In this document: piece by piece, positions 14,403 to 23,564 of the stretch | Position numbering within the stretch: position 1 is the first letter of the stretch | Layout: each line of letters starts with the position of its first letter | From: a virus | IMG/VR virus record: IMGVR_UViG_3300025117_000113 | Span: 1-45,542 of that record | Length of the DNA stretch: 45,542 nucleotides | Direction: 5' to 3' (one strand) | Translations under genes and position numbers: made by a program | Notes under the pieces: generated by a model | Told to the model about the DNA's origin: nothing | What the model saw: only the letters and a program-made list of their open reading frames with translations | The model's database searches: none

Positions 14403-15290
14403 ATGAGAAAGAAGTGTGATTTAATAATGGAAAATAATAATATTGATAAGTTAATAATTAAAGGAACAACAAAAGTATGTGGAATTGATGTTCCTAATGT
14501 TTATGGAGGATTTGGTGGAGATCAAAAAGTTATCTTAGTAAAGACCATTGCGGAATTACATAATAAAAAACCAAGTCATGTAAATGAATTAATAAATAAG
14601 AATATAAAACATTTTGATATAGGAATTCATTATCTTGACTTAAAAGACAGTAAAGAAGCAACTGCCGTTTTGGTCGGCAGTCATATATTTACAAATCAAG
14701 CGATTAAAGTTAGTAAAAATATCTTCTTATTGTCTGAACGTGGATATAGTTTACTATTGAAGTTTATGGATAGTGAATTGTCTATCATTCAATATAAAGC
14801 CGTAATTGCAGATTATTTTTCTATTAAAGAGATAATTTTAACTCAAGCAATAACTCCATCTGAATTAAAGCAATTAGTTGCAAGAGAAATAGGAACAATA
14901 AAAAGAAATAAAGAAACAGAAGCAATGTCTATTTTGAAAAGTCGTGGTGAATTGAGTCATTTTAATAATCCATATGCCTGTATTACGAATTCTTGCTATG
15001 AAATCTTGTATGGCATGTATGCTAAAGAAATTAAGAAATATTTAGATTTAAAAGAGCGTGATAATCTTAGAGATTTTTTATCAACAAGAGATTTAGAGGA
15101 AATAAAAGAAATCGAAGAAGAAATAGTATGGATGGTAAAGAAAAATTACACTTGGAAACAAATTTATAGTGATTTGGTTAGGGAGTATCCTAATAGAATA
15201 GTTCCAGTTAGAGCAGAAAAGTCTATTAAGGAATTGAAGAAGATAGATAAAATTATGATTGGTGACGGTGGTATTAAGAAGTTAAAATGA
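14403..15290 (+). CDS. ORF6N-type antirepressor
   Basis: ATG 14403 (MRKKCDLIM) is preferred over GTG 14391 because AGGGTGA at 14388-14394 is correctly spaced for it. The N-terminal domain matches ORF6N DNA-binding proteins: LIIKGTTKVCGIDVPNVYGG, KTIAELHNKKPSHVNELINK, FDIGIHYLDL and LSERGYSLLLKFMDS. The C-terminal 150 residues are helical and not recognised. ORF6N proteins are phage antirepressors or regulators that counter the CI-type repressor during induction. A run of three terminators follows, so it probably ends an operon started by the 60-residue protein. Confidence 0.75.
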   Translation: MRKKCDLIMENNNIDKLIIKGTTKVCGIDVPNVYGGFGGDQKVILVKTIAELHNKKPSHVNELINKNIKHFDIGIHYLDLKDSKEATAVLVGSHIFTNQAIKVSKNIFLLSERGYSLLLKFMDSELSIIQYKAVIADYFSIKEIILTQAITPSELKQLVAREIGTIKRNKETEAMSILKSRGELSHFNNPYACITNSCYEILYGMYAKEIKKYLDLKERDNLRDFLSTRDLEEIKEIEEEIVWMVKKNYTWKQIYSDLVREYPNRIVPVRAEKSIKELKKIDKIMIGDGGIKKLK

Positions 15291-15320
15291 TAAAGGTACG
15301 GCATTAATGACGCACCTTTA
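15291..15320 (+). terminator. Terminator after the antirepressor gene
   Basis: TAAAGGT (15291-15297) pairs with ACCTTTA (15314-15320), with an inner CG/CG. A T-rich stretch follows but no continuous U-run. Confidence 0.5.
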
Positions 15321-15346
15321 TATAATAAAGTTTTGTAAGTTATAAG

Positions 15347-15370
15347 ACGCTTGAGCAATCAGGCGTTTTC
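15347..15370 (+). terminator. Terminator with GCAA tetraloop
   Basis: ACGCTTGA (15347-15354), loop GCAA, TCAGGCGT (15359-15366), then TTTTC. Confidence 0.75.
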
Positions 15371-15399
15371 TGTGTGGATGGAAATTGTGTTTAGATTAT

Positions 15400-15426
15400 G
15401 CCTAGTCAATTAAGACTAGGCTTTTA
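15400..15426 (+). terminator. Strong rho-independent terminator
   Basis: GCCTAGTC (15400-15407), loop AATTAA, GACTAGGC (15414-15421), then TTTTATG. It separates the regulatory block from the HNH/terminase block. Confidence 0.8.
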
Positions 15427-15456
15427 TGTGAGCATAATTATTGATTTTGTTCATTG

Positions 15457-15532
15457 GAAGATAGGTTTTTGGGATTAGCTATCCCATCTCTGCACCCTAT
15501 CTTCTATTTACTTTTTAGTGGTTAGTGCAGAG
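15457..15532 (+). promoter_or_regulatory. Possible pseudoknot leader of the HNH endonuclease gene
   Basis: GAAGATAGG (15457-15465) pairs with CCTATCTTC (15496-15504) and encloses TGGGAT/ATCCCA (15470-15486). The loop segment CTCTGCAC (15488-15495) can pair with GTGCAGAG (15525-15532) downstream, giving a pseudoknot. CCCTATCTTCT also has partial complementarity to the ribosome site of the HNH gene. Confidence 0.45.
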
Positions 15533-15565
15533 GGAAATATAATTTGCAGAAAGAAGGGTTATAAA

Positions 15566-17056
15566 ATGGAAGAAATTAATCAAGAGTTAGAAGTAAAAAT
15601 GAAGGTTTGCAAAATGTGTTGCGAAGAATTACCATCAACAAAAGAATATTTTCATGTTCATAACGGATGTAAGGACGGTCTAAACTCTGTCTGTAAAAAA
15701 TGCAGAAGTAAATTAGCTTCAGAGAAAAATAGAGGAAATATAAATACTACTGGAGTAAAGAAATGTGTAGATTGTGAAAATATTTTGGAAATAAATTCTA
15801 CAAATTTTAAAACATCTACAAAATCATTGGATGGTTATTTAAATGTTTGCGTTAAGTGCCAAATAAAGCGTAGAGACAAGGAATCTCCCGAAGGATTTAA
15901 AAAATGCTCTAAATGTGATAGAGAATTTCCAATATCTAGGGACTATTTTCAATTAAGTAAAATATCTTTGGATGGGTTTGTGAATACATGTTTGGAGTGC
16001 AACAATAGAAAATTCTTTCCAGACTTTGCAAATGAGCCATGGTCGCAAGAAGATATTAATATTGTAAAAGATAATTATAAAGAGTTATTTACATATGATA
16101 TTATACCACTTTTATCAGTAAAAAGAACAGAAAAATCAATATTACATATGGCAGGTAAACTTGGTTTAAGGAAAATAGAAAGTTATATTGAAAATTATAA
16201 TAGTTTTAAATATAAAATAATAGATAATAAATTACATAAGTATTGCAAATCATGTAAGAGGTATTTGCCTATGGAATACGATTATTTTCCTAAAGATGAA
16301 TCATGTACAGATTCATATCGCAACGTCTGCCGTGAATGCAAAGGAGAATTATTCAGATTTAATTCTGATGTTTATAAATGGTCAGAACAAGATATTCAAA
16401 TTCTAAAAGATAATTATCCTCATATGACTAATAAAGAATTATATAATACATATTTTCCGTTCCTAAGTATAAATAAAATCATGCATAGAGCGAATGATTT
16501 AGGATTTTATAAAACAGAAGAAACTTTACAAAGAGTGCATGATGAAATAGGGAAATTCCATTCTGAAAGATTAATAGGAACAGATAAGTGGAAAAGTGAT
16601 AATAATCCTCAATATGATAGTAAAAGATTTGGTTCATTAAATCCAAATTATAAAGGTGGTATTAGTGCATTATATCAAGAATTAAGAAGAAATTTAAAGC
16701 AATGGAAAATAGATAGTGTTGAGAATTCTAATTATGTTAGCTTGCTTACTGGAAAGAGGTTTAATGATATTCATCATTTGTATTCTTTTGATAATATAGT
16801 TAAAGACACCTTGAGTGAAACCAGATTACCTTTATATGATGATATTTCATTTTATTCAGATGAAGAAATAAAATTATTAGTAGATAAATGTCTTGAAATT
16901 CATTACAGACATCCTTTAGGCGTTTGTTTAGAAGAGCGATATCACGCCAAATTCCATGAGGAGTTTGGATACGGTGGTAATACTGAAGAACAATTTTATG
17001 AGTTTTTAGATAATTATTATAATGGTAAATATAAAGATTTAGAAGAAGTAAGTTAA
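15566..17056 (+). CDS. HNH homing endonuclease with zinc-finger and SANT-like modules
   Basis: ATG 15566 chosen (AAAGAAGGG upstream); the frame is open back to GTG 15518. The 496-residue product has three N-terminal CxxC...CxxC modules of about 45 residues (CKMCCEELPSTKEYF...CKKC and two relatives) and a fourth after residue 225. Two Myb/SANT-like helices (WSQEDINIVKDNY and WSEQDIQILKDNY) are interleaved. The C-terminus is an HNH-type nuclease: LYQELRRNLKQWK, LTGKRFNDIHHL, and HAKFHEEFGYGGNTEEQFYEF. The first His pair and the distal H..FH are present, while the usual Cys before LTG is replaced. Freestanding, just before the terminase genes. Confidence 0.8.
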   Translation: MEEINQELEVKMKVCKMCCEELPSTKEYFHVHNGCKDGLNSVCKKCRSKLASEKNRGNINTTGVKKCVDCENILEINSTNFKTSTKSLDGYLNVCVKCQIKRRDKESPEGFKKCSKCDREFPISRDYFQLSKISLDGFVNTCLECNNRKFFPDFANEPWSQEDINIVKDNYKELFTYDIIPLLSVKRTEKSILHMAGKLGLRKIESYIENYNSFKYKIIDNKLHKYCKSCKRYLPMEYDYFPKDESCTDSYRNVCRECKGELFRFNSDVYKWSEQDIQILKDNYPHMTNKELYNTYFPFLSINKIMHRANDLGFYKTEETLQRVHDEIGKFHSERLIGTDKWKSDNNPQYDSKRFGSLNPNYKGGISALYQELRRNLKQWKIDSVENSNYVSLLTGKRFNDIHHLYSFDNIVKDTLSETRLPLYDDISFYSDEEIKLLVDKCLEIHYRHPLGVCLEERYHAKFHEEFGYGGNTEEQFYEFLDNYYNGKYKDLEEVS

Positions 17057-17076
17057 TAATTAAAGGAAGTGACCTT

Positions 17077-18213
17077 GTGGCAGGAAGACCTAAAAAAGTG
17101 GCAACAACTAAGACAAAAGAAAATATAGAAGTGTCTCTGCCACAAGTTGAAAAAGAATATTATAGATGTCCTTGTTGTGCAAAGAAATATACAGACCAAG
17201 ATAAGGGATTTTATCAATCAACATCTTTATTAATTAAAAGTAATAATGGTCGGATGTTTATATGTCGTAAGTGTGTAATTGAATTATATGCGTATCTTGT
17301 TGAAACCCACGAAGACACAAAAAAAGCATTATATTTATTATGTAGGTGGTTAGATATATACTTTGAATCTAATTTATATTCTAGTGCAGAGCAACAGGCA
17401 AGAAACTCTAACGGGAATATAGCACAAGTATATATTACAAAAGTTAATTCATTGCCACAATATTCTAGTTTGTCATTTATTCATTCTGCAAGTATAGATG
17501 GTCAAAAAAATGAATTTTTACCACCATCAGAAACAGATATACAAATAAAAACTTGGTCTGAAGAAGATGTTCGTAATAGAGATGATGTAATTAGATTAGT
17601 TGGTTATGATCCATTTGAAAATGAAAATCCAATGGATAAAAAATATCTCTGTAACGCATTGGTTGATTTTCTTGACCAAGATACTGTAGATGATTCTTTT
17701 AAGTTACCTATTTGTATAGAGATTGTTAAAAGTTTTAATCAAATTGATAAAATTAATCAAGCTCTTGCTCTTATGACTGCTGATATTAGTAACATGTCTA
17801 GTCAGGTCGGTGGAGTAAAATCATTAGTAGAAGCAAAAGAAAAAATTTATCGTTCAATTTTAGCAATGGCTAAAGATAATGGCATTTCAGTTAATCATAA
17901 TAATAACAAAAGCAAAGGTGGAAATACATTAAATGGCACAGTAAAGAAATTAAATGAAATTGGATTATCAACAGCAGAATTAAACTTATTTGATTTAGAA
18001 ACTTGTGATGCCATGAAACAAATTGCAGATTTTAGCAATAAAAGTATTATAGAACAATTAATGTTTGATGAAAATGATTATACGGACATGATATCTCAGC
18101 AAAGGGATTTAATAAAGAAATTAGATGATGAATTGATTAAATTAAGAGAAGACAATAGACTTATGAAAATTCAAATTATACAACAATATGATATATTATC
18201 TAGTGGGGGTTGA
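17077..18213 (+). CDS. Terminase small subunit candidate
   Basis: A 378-residue product from GTG 17077 behind AAAGGAAGTGA. It begins AGRPKK, an AT-hook-like basic start common in phage small terminases, followed by a four-Cys zinc site (YYRCPCCAKKY...FICRKCVIE). The middle is helical and the last 40 residues form a coiled coil (RDLIKKLDDELIKLREDNRLMK). The stop overlaps the start of the large terminase gene, the usual arrangement for terS-terL. The family is assigned mostly from position; a DNA-binding packaging factor fits the zinc site and coiled coil. It is longer than a typical small terminase of 150-200 residues. Confidence 0.6.
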   Translation: MAGRPKKVATTKTKENIEVSLPQVEKEYYRCPCCAKKYTDQDKGFYQSTSLLIKSNNGRMFICRKCVIELYAYLVETHEDTKKALYLLCRWLDIYFESNLYSSAEQQARNSNGNIAQVYITKVNSLPQYSSLSFIHSASIDGQKNEFLPPSETDIQIKTWSEEDVRNRDDVIRLVGYDPFENENPMDKKYLCNALVDFLDQDTVDDSFKLPICIEIVKSFNQIDKINQALALMTADISNMSSQVGGVKSLVEAKEKIYRSILAMAKDNGISVNHNNNKSKGGNTLNGTVKKLNEIGLSTAELNLFDLETCDAMKQIADFSNKSIIEQLMFDENDYTDMISQQRDLIKKLDDELIKLREDNRLMKIQIIQQYDILSSGG

Positions 18214-20111
18214 TTGTTTTGGAATATTTTCTTAGAAGCTCTGAAACTCAACTTTCCCAAAAAAAACTTGAAGGTTATTTAAAGTTGTCGGAAATAATAC
18301 AATGGGGGAGAAAAGCACCAATTAAGTTTTGCGAGAGATTCATGGGAATTGAGTTCCTCGATGCACAAAAATATGCATTTATGAATTCTTGGTTAAAAGC
18401 ATATAATCTTTGGTGTATTACTAGAAATGGCGGAAAATCAACCCTCGCCGCACCTTTTCTCATGTCAAAAGGAATACTAATACCTGGACACAACAGTTAT
18501 ATTCTAAGTAATGTTTCAGCGCAAAGTCAAGATACGTTTATGAAAATTGAAAAAATAGCCAAGAAAGAAATTCAAAGTTTTGCAGGATTGACAGATTTTT
18601 TTATGGGAGAACTTGTTAAATCTACAGCTAATACGGATGGGTTTACTCATTCTCAATCTGGATTTAATTATAAACTATATAATGGCAGTTCCGTGACTAG
18701 TTTAAGTGGTGACATAACAAATAATAGAGGAAAAAGATCATCGTTAAATGTGTATGATGAAAGTGGTTGGACGGAAGAAGAATATGTAGTAGCCACTATA
18801 CCATTTTTGTTACAGAATTCTACTTTTAGGCTTGGTGGTGATTTAGATGTAACTACTTATCCCCAACAAATACCTAATCAAAGATTGTTTATCTCGTCTG
18901 CGTCAAGCACAGATAGTTATTATTATGCCTTATATAAAGATTATGCAAAACGAATGTTTTTAGGAGATAAGAATTATTTTGTATGTGATTTAAATTGTGA
19001 AATTATGATTAATGCTACTTATAATGGAAAATTATATCCTGTTCCACTTATTAATAAAGATGAAATTGATGCAGAAATGAGAAAAAATAAAGAAAAAGCC
19101 ATGAGAGAATTTTACAATAAATTTAGTCTTGATGGTGGAGATAAACAGGTTTTTAAAAGGGCAACAATTGTTAGAAATTCTCAATTAAGATTGCCAGTAT
19201 TAAAAAATGATGATCGTGGAGAAAGAAAGTTTATAATAGCCTATGATCCAGCACATCAATATGACAACTCTGTTTGTTTAGTTGGAGAAGTAATTTTTGA
19301 TGAAAATGTCGGAGAAAGATTAGAGATATGCAATGGAGTAAGTTTCGTAGATATAGGTAAAAAGAAAAAAACACCTATGAGAACACCTGAGCAAATATCT
19401 TTAGTAAAACAAATGATATTGGATTATAATGGAAAAGGAAATCCAGACTATGAAAATATTGAATGTATACTAATCGATGCAGGTGCAGGTGGACACGGAA
19501 CTACAATAGCAGATTATCTTATGGAGGATTGGAAAGATTCGAATGGTCTTAAACATAAAGGTTTTATTGATAAAGAGGAGTGTAAAGAACATATTCATAA
19601 ATTTCCCAACGCTGTTGATAAATTAAAATTAATATCTCCACAAAAATATAAAAAAGAAATGTTTGACGCATTGTTAGAAATGAATAATTTAGATTTAATA
19701 TCATTCACTAATGAATATGATTCAAAAGGATATTTATTATTGCCAAATTATACAGGAAAAATGATTGATGTAGAAGACGATGATGGTAACATAGTTAAAG
19801 AAAAAGAGATAATTTTTAAGAAATCCACTTTGGACTTTGAAGAAGAGTTAGCATTAAAAAATATTGATTTAGCAAAAGAAGAATTGATTTATACCTACAG
19901 ATACACAGGTAGCAATGAAAATTATAGATATGATTTAGCTAAAGACAAAGAAAATGAATTAAATGATGATAGAGCTTATTGTTTAGCTTTATTAGGGTGG
20001 TATTTGAAACAAATTAGAAGAAAGAATATCACTAATAAAAAACGTCCAACAAACATCTCCCCCTCATCATACTTCGCAATAGCAAATAAATCAAGCAGAG
20101 CAAGAAAATAA
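18210..20111 (+). CDS. terL: Terminase large subunit
   Basis: A 633-residue product; TTG 18210 overlaps the upstream stop. TTG 18219 is an alternative with better spacing from the GGGGG run. The packaging ATPase has Walker A TRNGGKST (71-78) and Walker B LNVYDES (Asp183-Glu184). The RNase H-like nuclease has IAYDPAH (Asp346), ILIDAGAGG (Asp423) and a late NDDRAYCLALLGW, giving the three acidic residues of the headful-cleaving or cos-cleaving nuclease. It pumps DNA into the prohead through the portal encoded next. Length and motif order are normal. Confidence 0.92.
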   Translation: MIVLEYFLRSSETQLSQKKLEGYLKLSEIIQWGRKAPIKFCERFMGIEFLDAQKYAFMNSWLKAYNLWCITRNGGKSTLAAPFLMSKGILIPGHNSYILSNVSAQSQDTFMKIEKIAKKEIQSFAGLTDFFMGELVKSTANTDGFTHSQSGFNYKLYNGSSVTSLSGDITNNRGKRSSLNVYDESGWTEEEYVVATIPFLLQNSTFRLGGDLDVTTYPQQIPNQRLFISSASSTDSYYYALYKDYAKRMFLGDKNYFVCDLNCEIMINATYNGKLYPVPLINKDEIDAEMRKNKEKAMREFYNKFSLDGGDKQVFKRATIVRNSQLRLPVLKNDDRGERKFIIAYDPAHQYDNSVCLVGEVIFDENVGERLEICNGVSFVDIGKKKKTPMRTPEQISLVKQMILDYNGKGNPDYENIECILIDAGAGGHGTTIADYLMEDWKDSNGLKHKGFIDKEECKEHIHKFPNAVDKLKLISPQKYKKEMFDALLEMNNLDLISFTNEYDSKGYLLLPNYTGKMIDVEDDDGNIVKEKEIIFKKSTLDFEEELALKNIDLAKEELIYTYRYTGSNENYRYDLAKDKENELNDDRAYCLALLGWYLKQIRRKNITNKKRPTNISPSSYFAIANKSSRARK

Positions 20112-20146
20112 CCAAAAATGAATAAAAAAAGAAAGGAGGTTCTTCC

Positions 20147-21742
20147 TTGCCAAACCAAAACAATCAAAATAAACCCCTCTCCCCAAATCTTTTCGCATTA
20201 AAAGAATCATGGGAACCATCAAAATCTAAAAACTTCTCTCTATCTCGTATTGCTTCATTCTTCTCCAACAAAAGAAATACAAAAAACAACAAAAACATTA
20301 CAATAGATAAAATAAAACTATGGTTAAATAATCCAATTAAATATCAAACAGAAATTCTCGATTTATCCGATTTATTATATGTCCCTGAAGGGATCTATAA
20401 AACTCTAGTAAATTTAACATCAAATATGGCAACTTTAGATAATTATCTTCAACCAACAAAATCAACAATGAGAAAATTAAATTTAGAATTAAAAGCAAAA
20501 ACTAAATTTGATGAATTAGGGAATCCAATTGATCAAGATGCATTTGATAAAATACTAAACAACTTTGAAAATGAATTTGATACAGTTAGAGATTATATTG
20601 AGAATATTGATATAAAGAAAACTGGAAGAAGAATTATTGAAAGTATAGTTCGATATGGTGCATACTGTGGATTTGAGAAAAACGATGGAGATTTTCCTTA
20701 TTTATGGGATTTGCCAATAAAGTATGTAAGATTGTATTCAATAAAAAGTGGACAATATAAGGTTGAATTCAACTTCAAGTATTTTGATGATTTATCAAGA
20801 GATAATGAATTATCAGAATTTGCATGGGGAGTATATCCTGCTGAATTTAAGGTGTTATATGATAGATATAAGAAAAATCCAGATAAATTAAGATACCCTG
20901 AATGGCAACCATTACCTAGTGAAAAAGTATGTTGTATTAAATTAGGTGGAGATAATGATACATTTTTCTTGCCTTTGTATAGTCAATTGTTTACAGAATT
21001 ATTTTTGTTAAATGATTTGATTGATGAGGAGATTGAAAACTCGCGTGACGACAAAATTAAATTAATAAATATAGAATTTCCAAATCAAGAAGGTGTACCT
21101 TTGGTAGAACCAGAAATCGTTGCACAATGGGTTAACGTGGTAGCTTCGGGTGTTCCATCGTCCGTATCGGTTACGGGCTCTCCTTTTCCGTTAAAAGAGA
21201 TTCCATTTAAATCTATACAAAATGAAAAAACAAATTTAGCTGAATTTGCAAAATCAATGGCTTATATGCAAGCAGGAGCAAATCCTTTATTATTAGGTGG
21301 ATCAAGCACAAATTCATCAGTAGGTGTAACTCAGAATTTAGTTTACATACAGTCTAATGTATTTAGTATATTAGATAAAATACAGAGTTGGTTTAATTAT
21401 CGTATTAGTAATGTAAATTTGCGTAAAAAATACACATTTGAATTAAATATATGGAAAATCACTTGGTATAATAAAACTGAAGAGGTTGAAACCGAATATA
21501 AATTAACTACAATCGGAGGAAGTTTAGCTGTCTTATCCTCAAAGGTTGGACACAATTTTGACTCTTATGACGCAACCTTACAATATGAAAATCTGACAAA
21601 AACTAAGGATAATTGGCGTGTTCCTAAAAATATGAATCAAACAGCAGGAAATGATGATTCAGGTGGAAGACCAACTAAAGCAGATGGTGATTTAAGTAAT
21701 TCTGGCACAATTAGTCGCGATAAGGAAAACAACAAACGATAA
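20147..21742 (+). CDS. Portal protein
   Basis: A 531-residue product from TTG 20147 behind GAAAGGAGG. Position directly after terL, length, and the pattern LSDLLYVPEGIYKTLVNLTSNMATLDNYL, the IPFKSIQNEKTNLAEFAKSMAYMQ helix and AGANPLLLGGSSTNSSVGVT fit portal proteins of Firmicutes phages. It forms the dodecameric DNA channel at one capsid vertex. The last 45 residues are disordered (Asn/Ser/Asp/Gly). The first 100 nt of the gene are C-rich and G-poor compared with the neighbours. A terminator follows at 21752. Confidence 0.85.
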   Translation: MPNQNNQNKPLSPNLFALKESWEPSKSKNFSLSRIASFFSNKRNTKNNKNITIDKIKLWLNNPIKYQTEILDLSDLLYVPEGIYKTLVNLTSNMATLDNYLQPTKSTMRKLNLELKAKTKFDELGNPIDQDAFDKILNNFENEFDTVRDYIENIDIKKTGRRIIESIVRYGAYCGFEKNDGDFPYLWDLPIKYVRLYSIKSGQYKVEFNFKYFDDLSRDNELSEFAWGVYPAEFKVLYDRYKKNPDKLRYPEWQPLPSEKVCCIKLGGDNDTFFLPLYSQLFTELFLLNDLIDEEIENSRDDKIKLINIEFPNQEGVPLVEPEIVAQWVNVVASGVPSSVSVTGSPFPLKEIPFKSIQNEKTNLAEFAKSMAYMQAGANPLLLGGSSTNSSVGVTQNLVYIQSNVFSILDKIQSWFNYRISNVNLRKKYTFELNIWKITWYNKTEEVETEYKLTTIGGSLAVLSSKVGHNFDSYDATLQYENLTKTKDNWRVPKNMNQTAGNDDSGGRPTKADGDLSNSGTISRDKENNKR

Positions 21743-21751
21743 AAAATTTTT

Positions 21752-21804
21752 GTGGCTAGGTCATGCAAACTGAAAAGAAGTTTCCCTGCTTCCTGCCACT
21801 TTTA
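21752..21804 (+). terminator. Terminator between portal and HEG
   Basis: GTGGC-AGG-GCA-AACT (21752-21771) pairs with AGTT-TGC-CCT-GCCAC (21779-21799) with small internal loops, then TTTT. The HEG start lies about 20 nt later, so the HEG needs its own promoter or read-through. Confidence 0.6.
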
Positions 21805-21823
21805 TAATTTAAGGGATTTCTAT

Positions 21824-23320
21824 ATGAAGGGAGATATAATATTGAGAAAAACAGATTATTATGTAGTAAAACAATATGTAGAAGAATTAGGATATGATTT
21901 AATTAGTAAAGAATATTTAAATAATGCACAAAAATTGATTTTAAGAGACAAAGATGGATATTATTATGTAATTCGTTGGGCAGATATTCTTAAAGGATAT
22001 AAACCACGTTTTGTACATAAAGCTAATCCTTATTCTATTGATAATATTAAGTTATTTTTAAAAATTAATAATTCTAAGTTAACTTTATTATCTGAAACAT
22101 TTGAAGGTGAAGATGTTGATTTAAAATTATCTGATAACGAAGGATATTATTATTCATCTCCTTGGTGTAATATAAAAGAACTTAAAGGAATCGCCATTGT
22201 TTCTAAGATTAATACTTTCTCTAATCAAAATATTCAACTATTTTTAGATAAACGTAATATGAATTTTAAATTAATAAGTAGTTTTACAGATAGTAATATT
22301 AAACTAAATCTTATTGATAAATATGGTTATTTATTTAGTATTTCTTGGACTAATCTACATGCTGGTAAAACTCCACAGTTTGTCGAGAAAAATAATCCAC
22401 ATTCAGTACATAATATTAAATTGTTTTTGAAAATAAATAACTATGATTTTACTTTATTGTCTGAAATATATGAAGGAGAAGACATCCCTCTAATTTTATT
22501 AGATAGTGAAGGGTATTATTATTCACAAACTTGGCGAACATTATTAAAACTTACTCGTCAATTATTTGTTAGTGATACTAATACATATTCCACACAAAAC
22601 ATTATATTATTTTTAACTAAGAATAATTCAAAATTAGAACTTATAAGTAAATATAAAAATAGTAAGACTAAACTAGTATTAAGGGATATCAACGGATATT
22701 TATATACCCAATCATGGGGAGATACACAATATTTAAGAATGCCTAGTCTAGCATACAAAGGTAATCCTTACTCAATCCAAAATATTAAGCTTTGGTGTAA
22801 ATTAAATAATAAACCATATAAATTGTTAAGTATGAAATATATTAAAAATAATAAATTATTATTATGGAAATGTTTAGATAATGATTGTGGTGAAGAATTT
22901 AAAATGTGTTGGGCAAATATTTCACAAGGTCAAAATTGCTCGAAATGCAAGTTATCTAAAGGTGAGAGAAGAATAAGGAATTATTTAAAACAAAATTCAA
23001 TTCCACATGACAAAGAGTATACTTTTGATAATTTAGTAGGATTAAGGGGTGGATTGTTACGCTTTGACGTACCAATATTCTATGATGCAGATAGAACAAA
23101 ATTAAAAATGCTTATTGAATTTGATGGTGAACAACATGATAAATGGGTTAATGGATGGATGACAAAGAAAGAATTTAGAAGATTACAAATTCATGATAAA
23201 TTGAAAGATGAATATTGTAAAAATAACAATATACGACTATTACGTATTAAATGGTGTGACTTTGATAACATAGAAGCAATCCTAACAAAAGAACTCAATA
23301 TACTAGCAAAAGTATCATAA
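21824..23320 (+). CDS. Homing endonuclease: six tandem ~61-residue modules plus Vsr/EDxHD nuclease
   Basis: ATG 21824 (AAGGGA upstream) or TTG 21842 (AAGGGAGA upstream) are both well spaced; the longer frame from GTG 21752 overlaps the terminator. The N-terminal two thirds is a tandem array: units begin near nt 22025, 22211, 22394, 22580 and 22763, spaced 62, 61, 62 and 61 residues, and one diverged unit precedes them. Consensus: N-P/T-x-S-x-x-N-I-x-L-F-L-x-x-N-N, then L-L/I-S, then D-x-x-G-Y-x-Y-x-x-x-W. The last unit carries Cys pairs (WKCLDNDCG...NCSKC). The nuclease follows: LLRFDV, LIEFDGEQHD, IHDKLKDEYC, LLRIKWCDFD. The array is probably a modular DNA reader. Confidence 0.8.
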   Translation: MKGDIILRKTDYYVVKQYVEELGYDLISKEYLNNAQKLILRDKDGYYYVIRWADILKGYKPRFVHKANPYSIDNIKLFLKINNSKLTLLSETFEGEDVDLKLSDNEGYYYSSPWCNIKELKGIAIVSKINTFSNQNIQLFLDKRNMNFKLISSFTDSNIKLNLIDKYGYLFSISWTNLHAGKTPQFVEKNNPHSVHNIKLFLKINNYDFTLLSEIYEGEDIPLILLDSEGYYYSQTWRTLLKLTRQLFVSDTNTYSTQNIILFLTKNNSKLELISKYKNSKTKLVLRDINGYLYTQSWGDTQYLRMPSLAYKGNPYSIQNIKLWCKLNNKPYKLLSMKYIKNNKLLLWKCLDNDCGEEFKMCWANISQGQNCSKCKLSKGERRIRNYLKQNSIPHDKEYTFDNLVGLRGGLLRFDVPIFYDADRTKLKMLIEFDGEQHDKWVNGWMTKKEFRRLQIHDKLKDEYCKNNNIRLLRIKWCDFDNIEAILTKELNILAKVS

Positions 23321-23359
23321 ATCATTAGATAAAATTAATAGAAAGGTAATTATTATAAA

Positions 23360-23536
23360 ATGAATTTCATTCACTGTTTTAATTTAGAACTAAAAAACAA
23401 ATTACTTAAAGATGGATTTAAACTTTTATCTGAAAATAATAGATTCTCTATTTTTGAAAATAACCAATCATTAAATTTTAATTTTAATCAAATTGATAAA
23501 AAACAATTTGTATTTAGCAATAAAATGATATTCTAA
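23360..23536 (+). CDS. Small 58-residue protein next to the head genes, unknown
   Basis: ATG 23360, with GAAAGG at 23341-23346. The product begins MNFIHCFNLELKNKLLKDGF and ends DKKQFVFSNKMIF. It ends 28 nt before the prohead protease gene. The composition (Phe/Asn/Lys) and the layout, a short hydrophobic strand, a helix ending in DGFKLL and a strand SIFENN, suggest a folded mini-protein. A distant resemblance in plan to the 60-residue family (hydrophobic strand, helix, G, strand) is possible but not convincing. Confidence 0.55.
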   Translation: MNFIHCFNLELKNKLLKDGFKLLSENNRFSIFENNQSLNFNFNQIDKKQFVFSNKMIF

Positions 23537-23564
23537 TTTAATATTTGAAAGGAGGTGATAAATA

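Noticed and set aside
23360-23536. Fourth member of the 60-residue family
   Set aside because: Similar size and layout, but it lacks the YNxxQ and WC signature residues.
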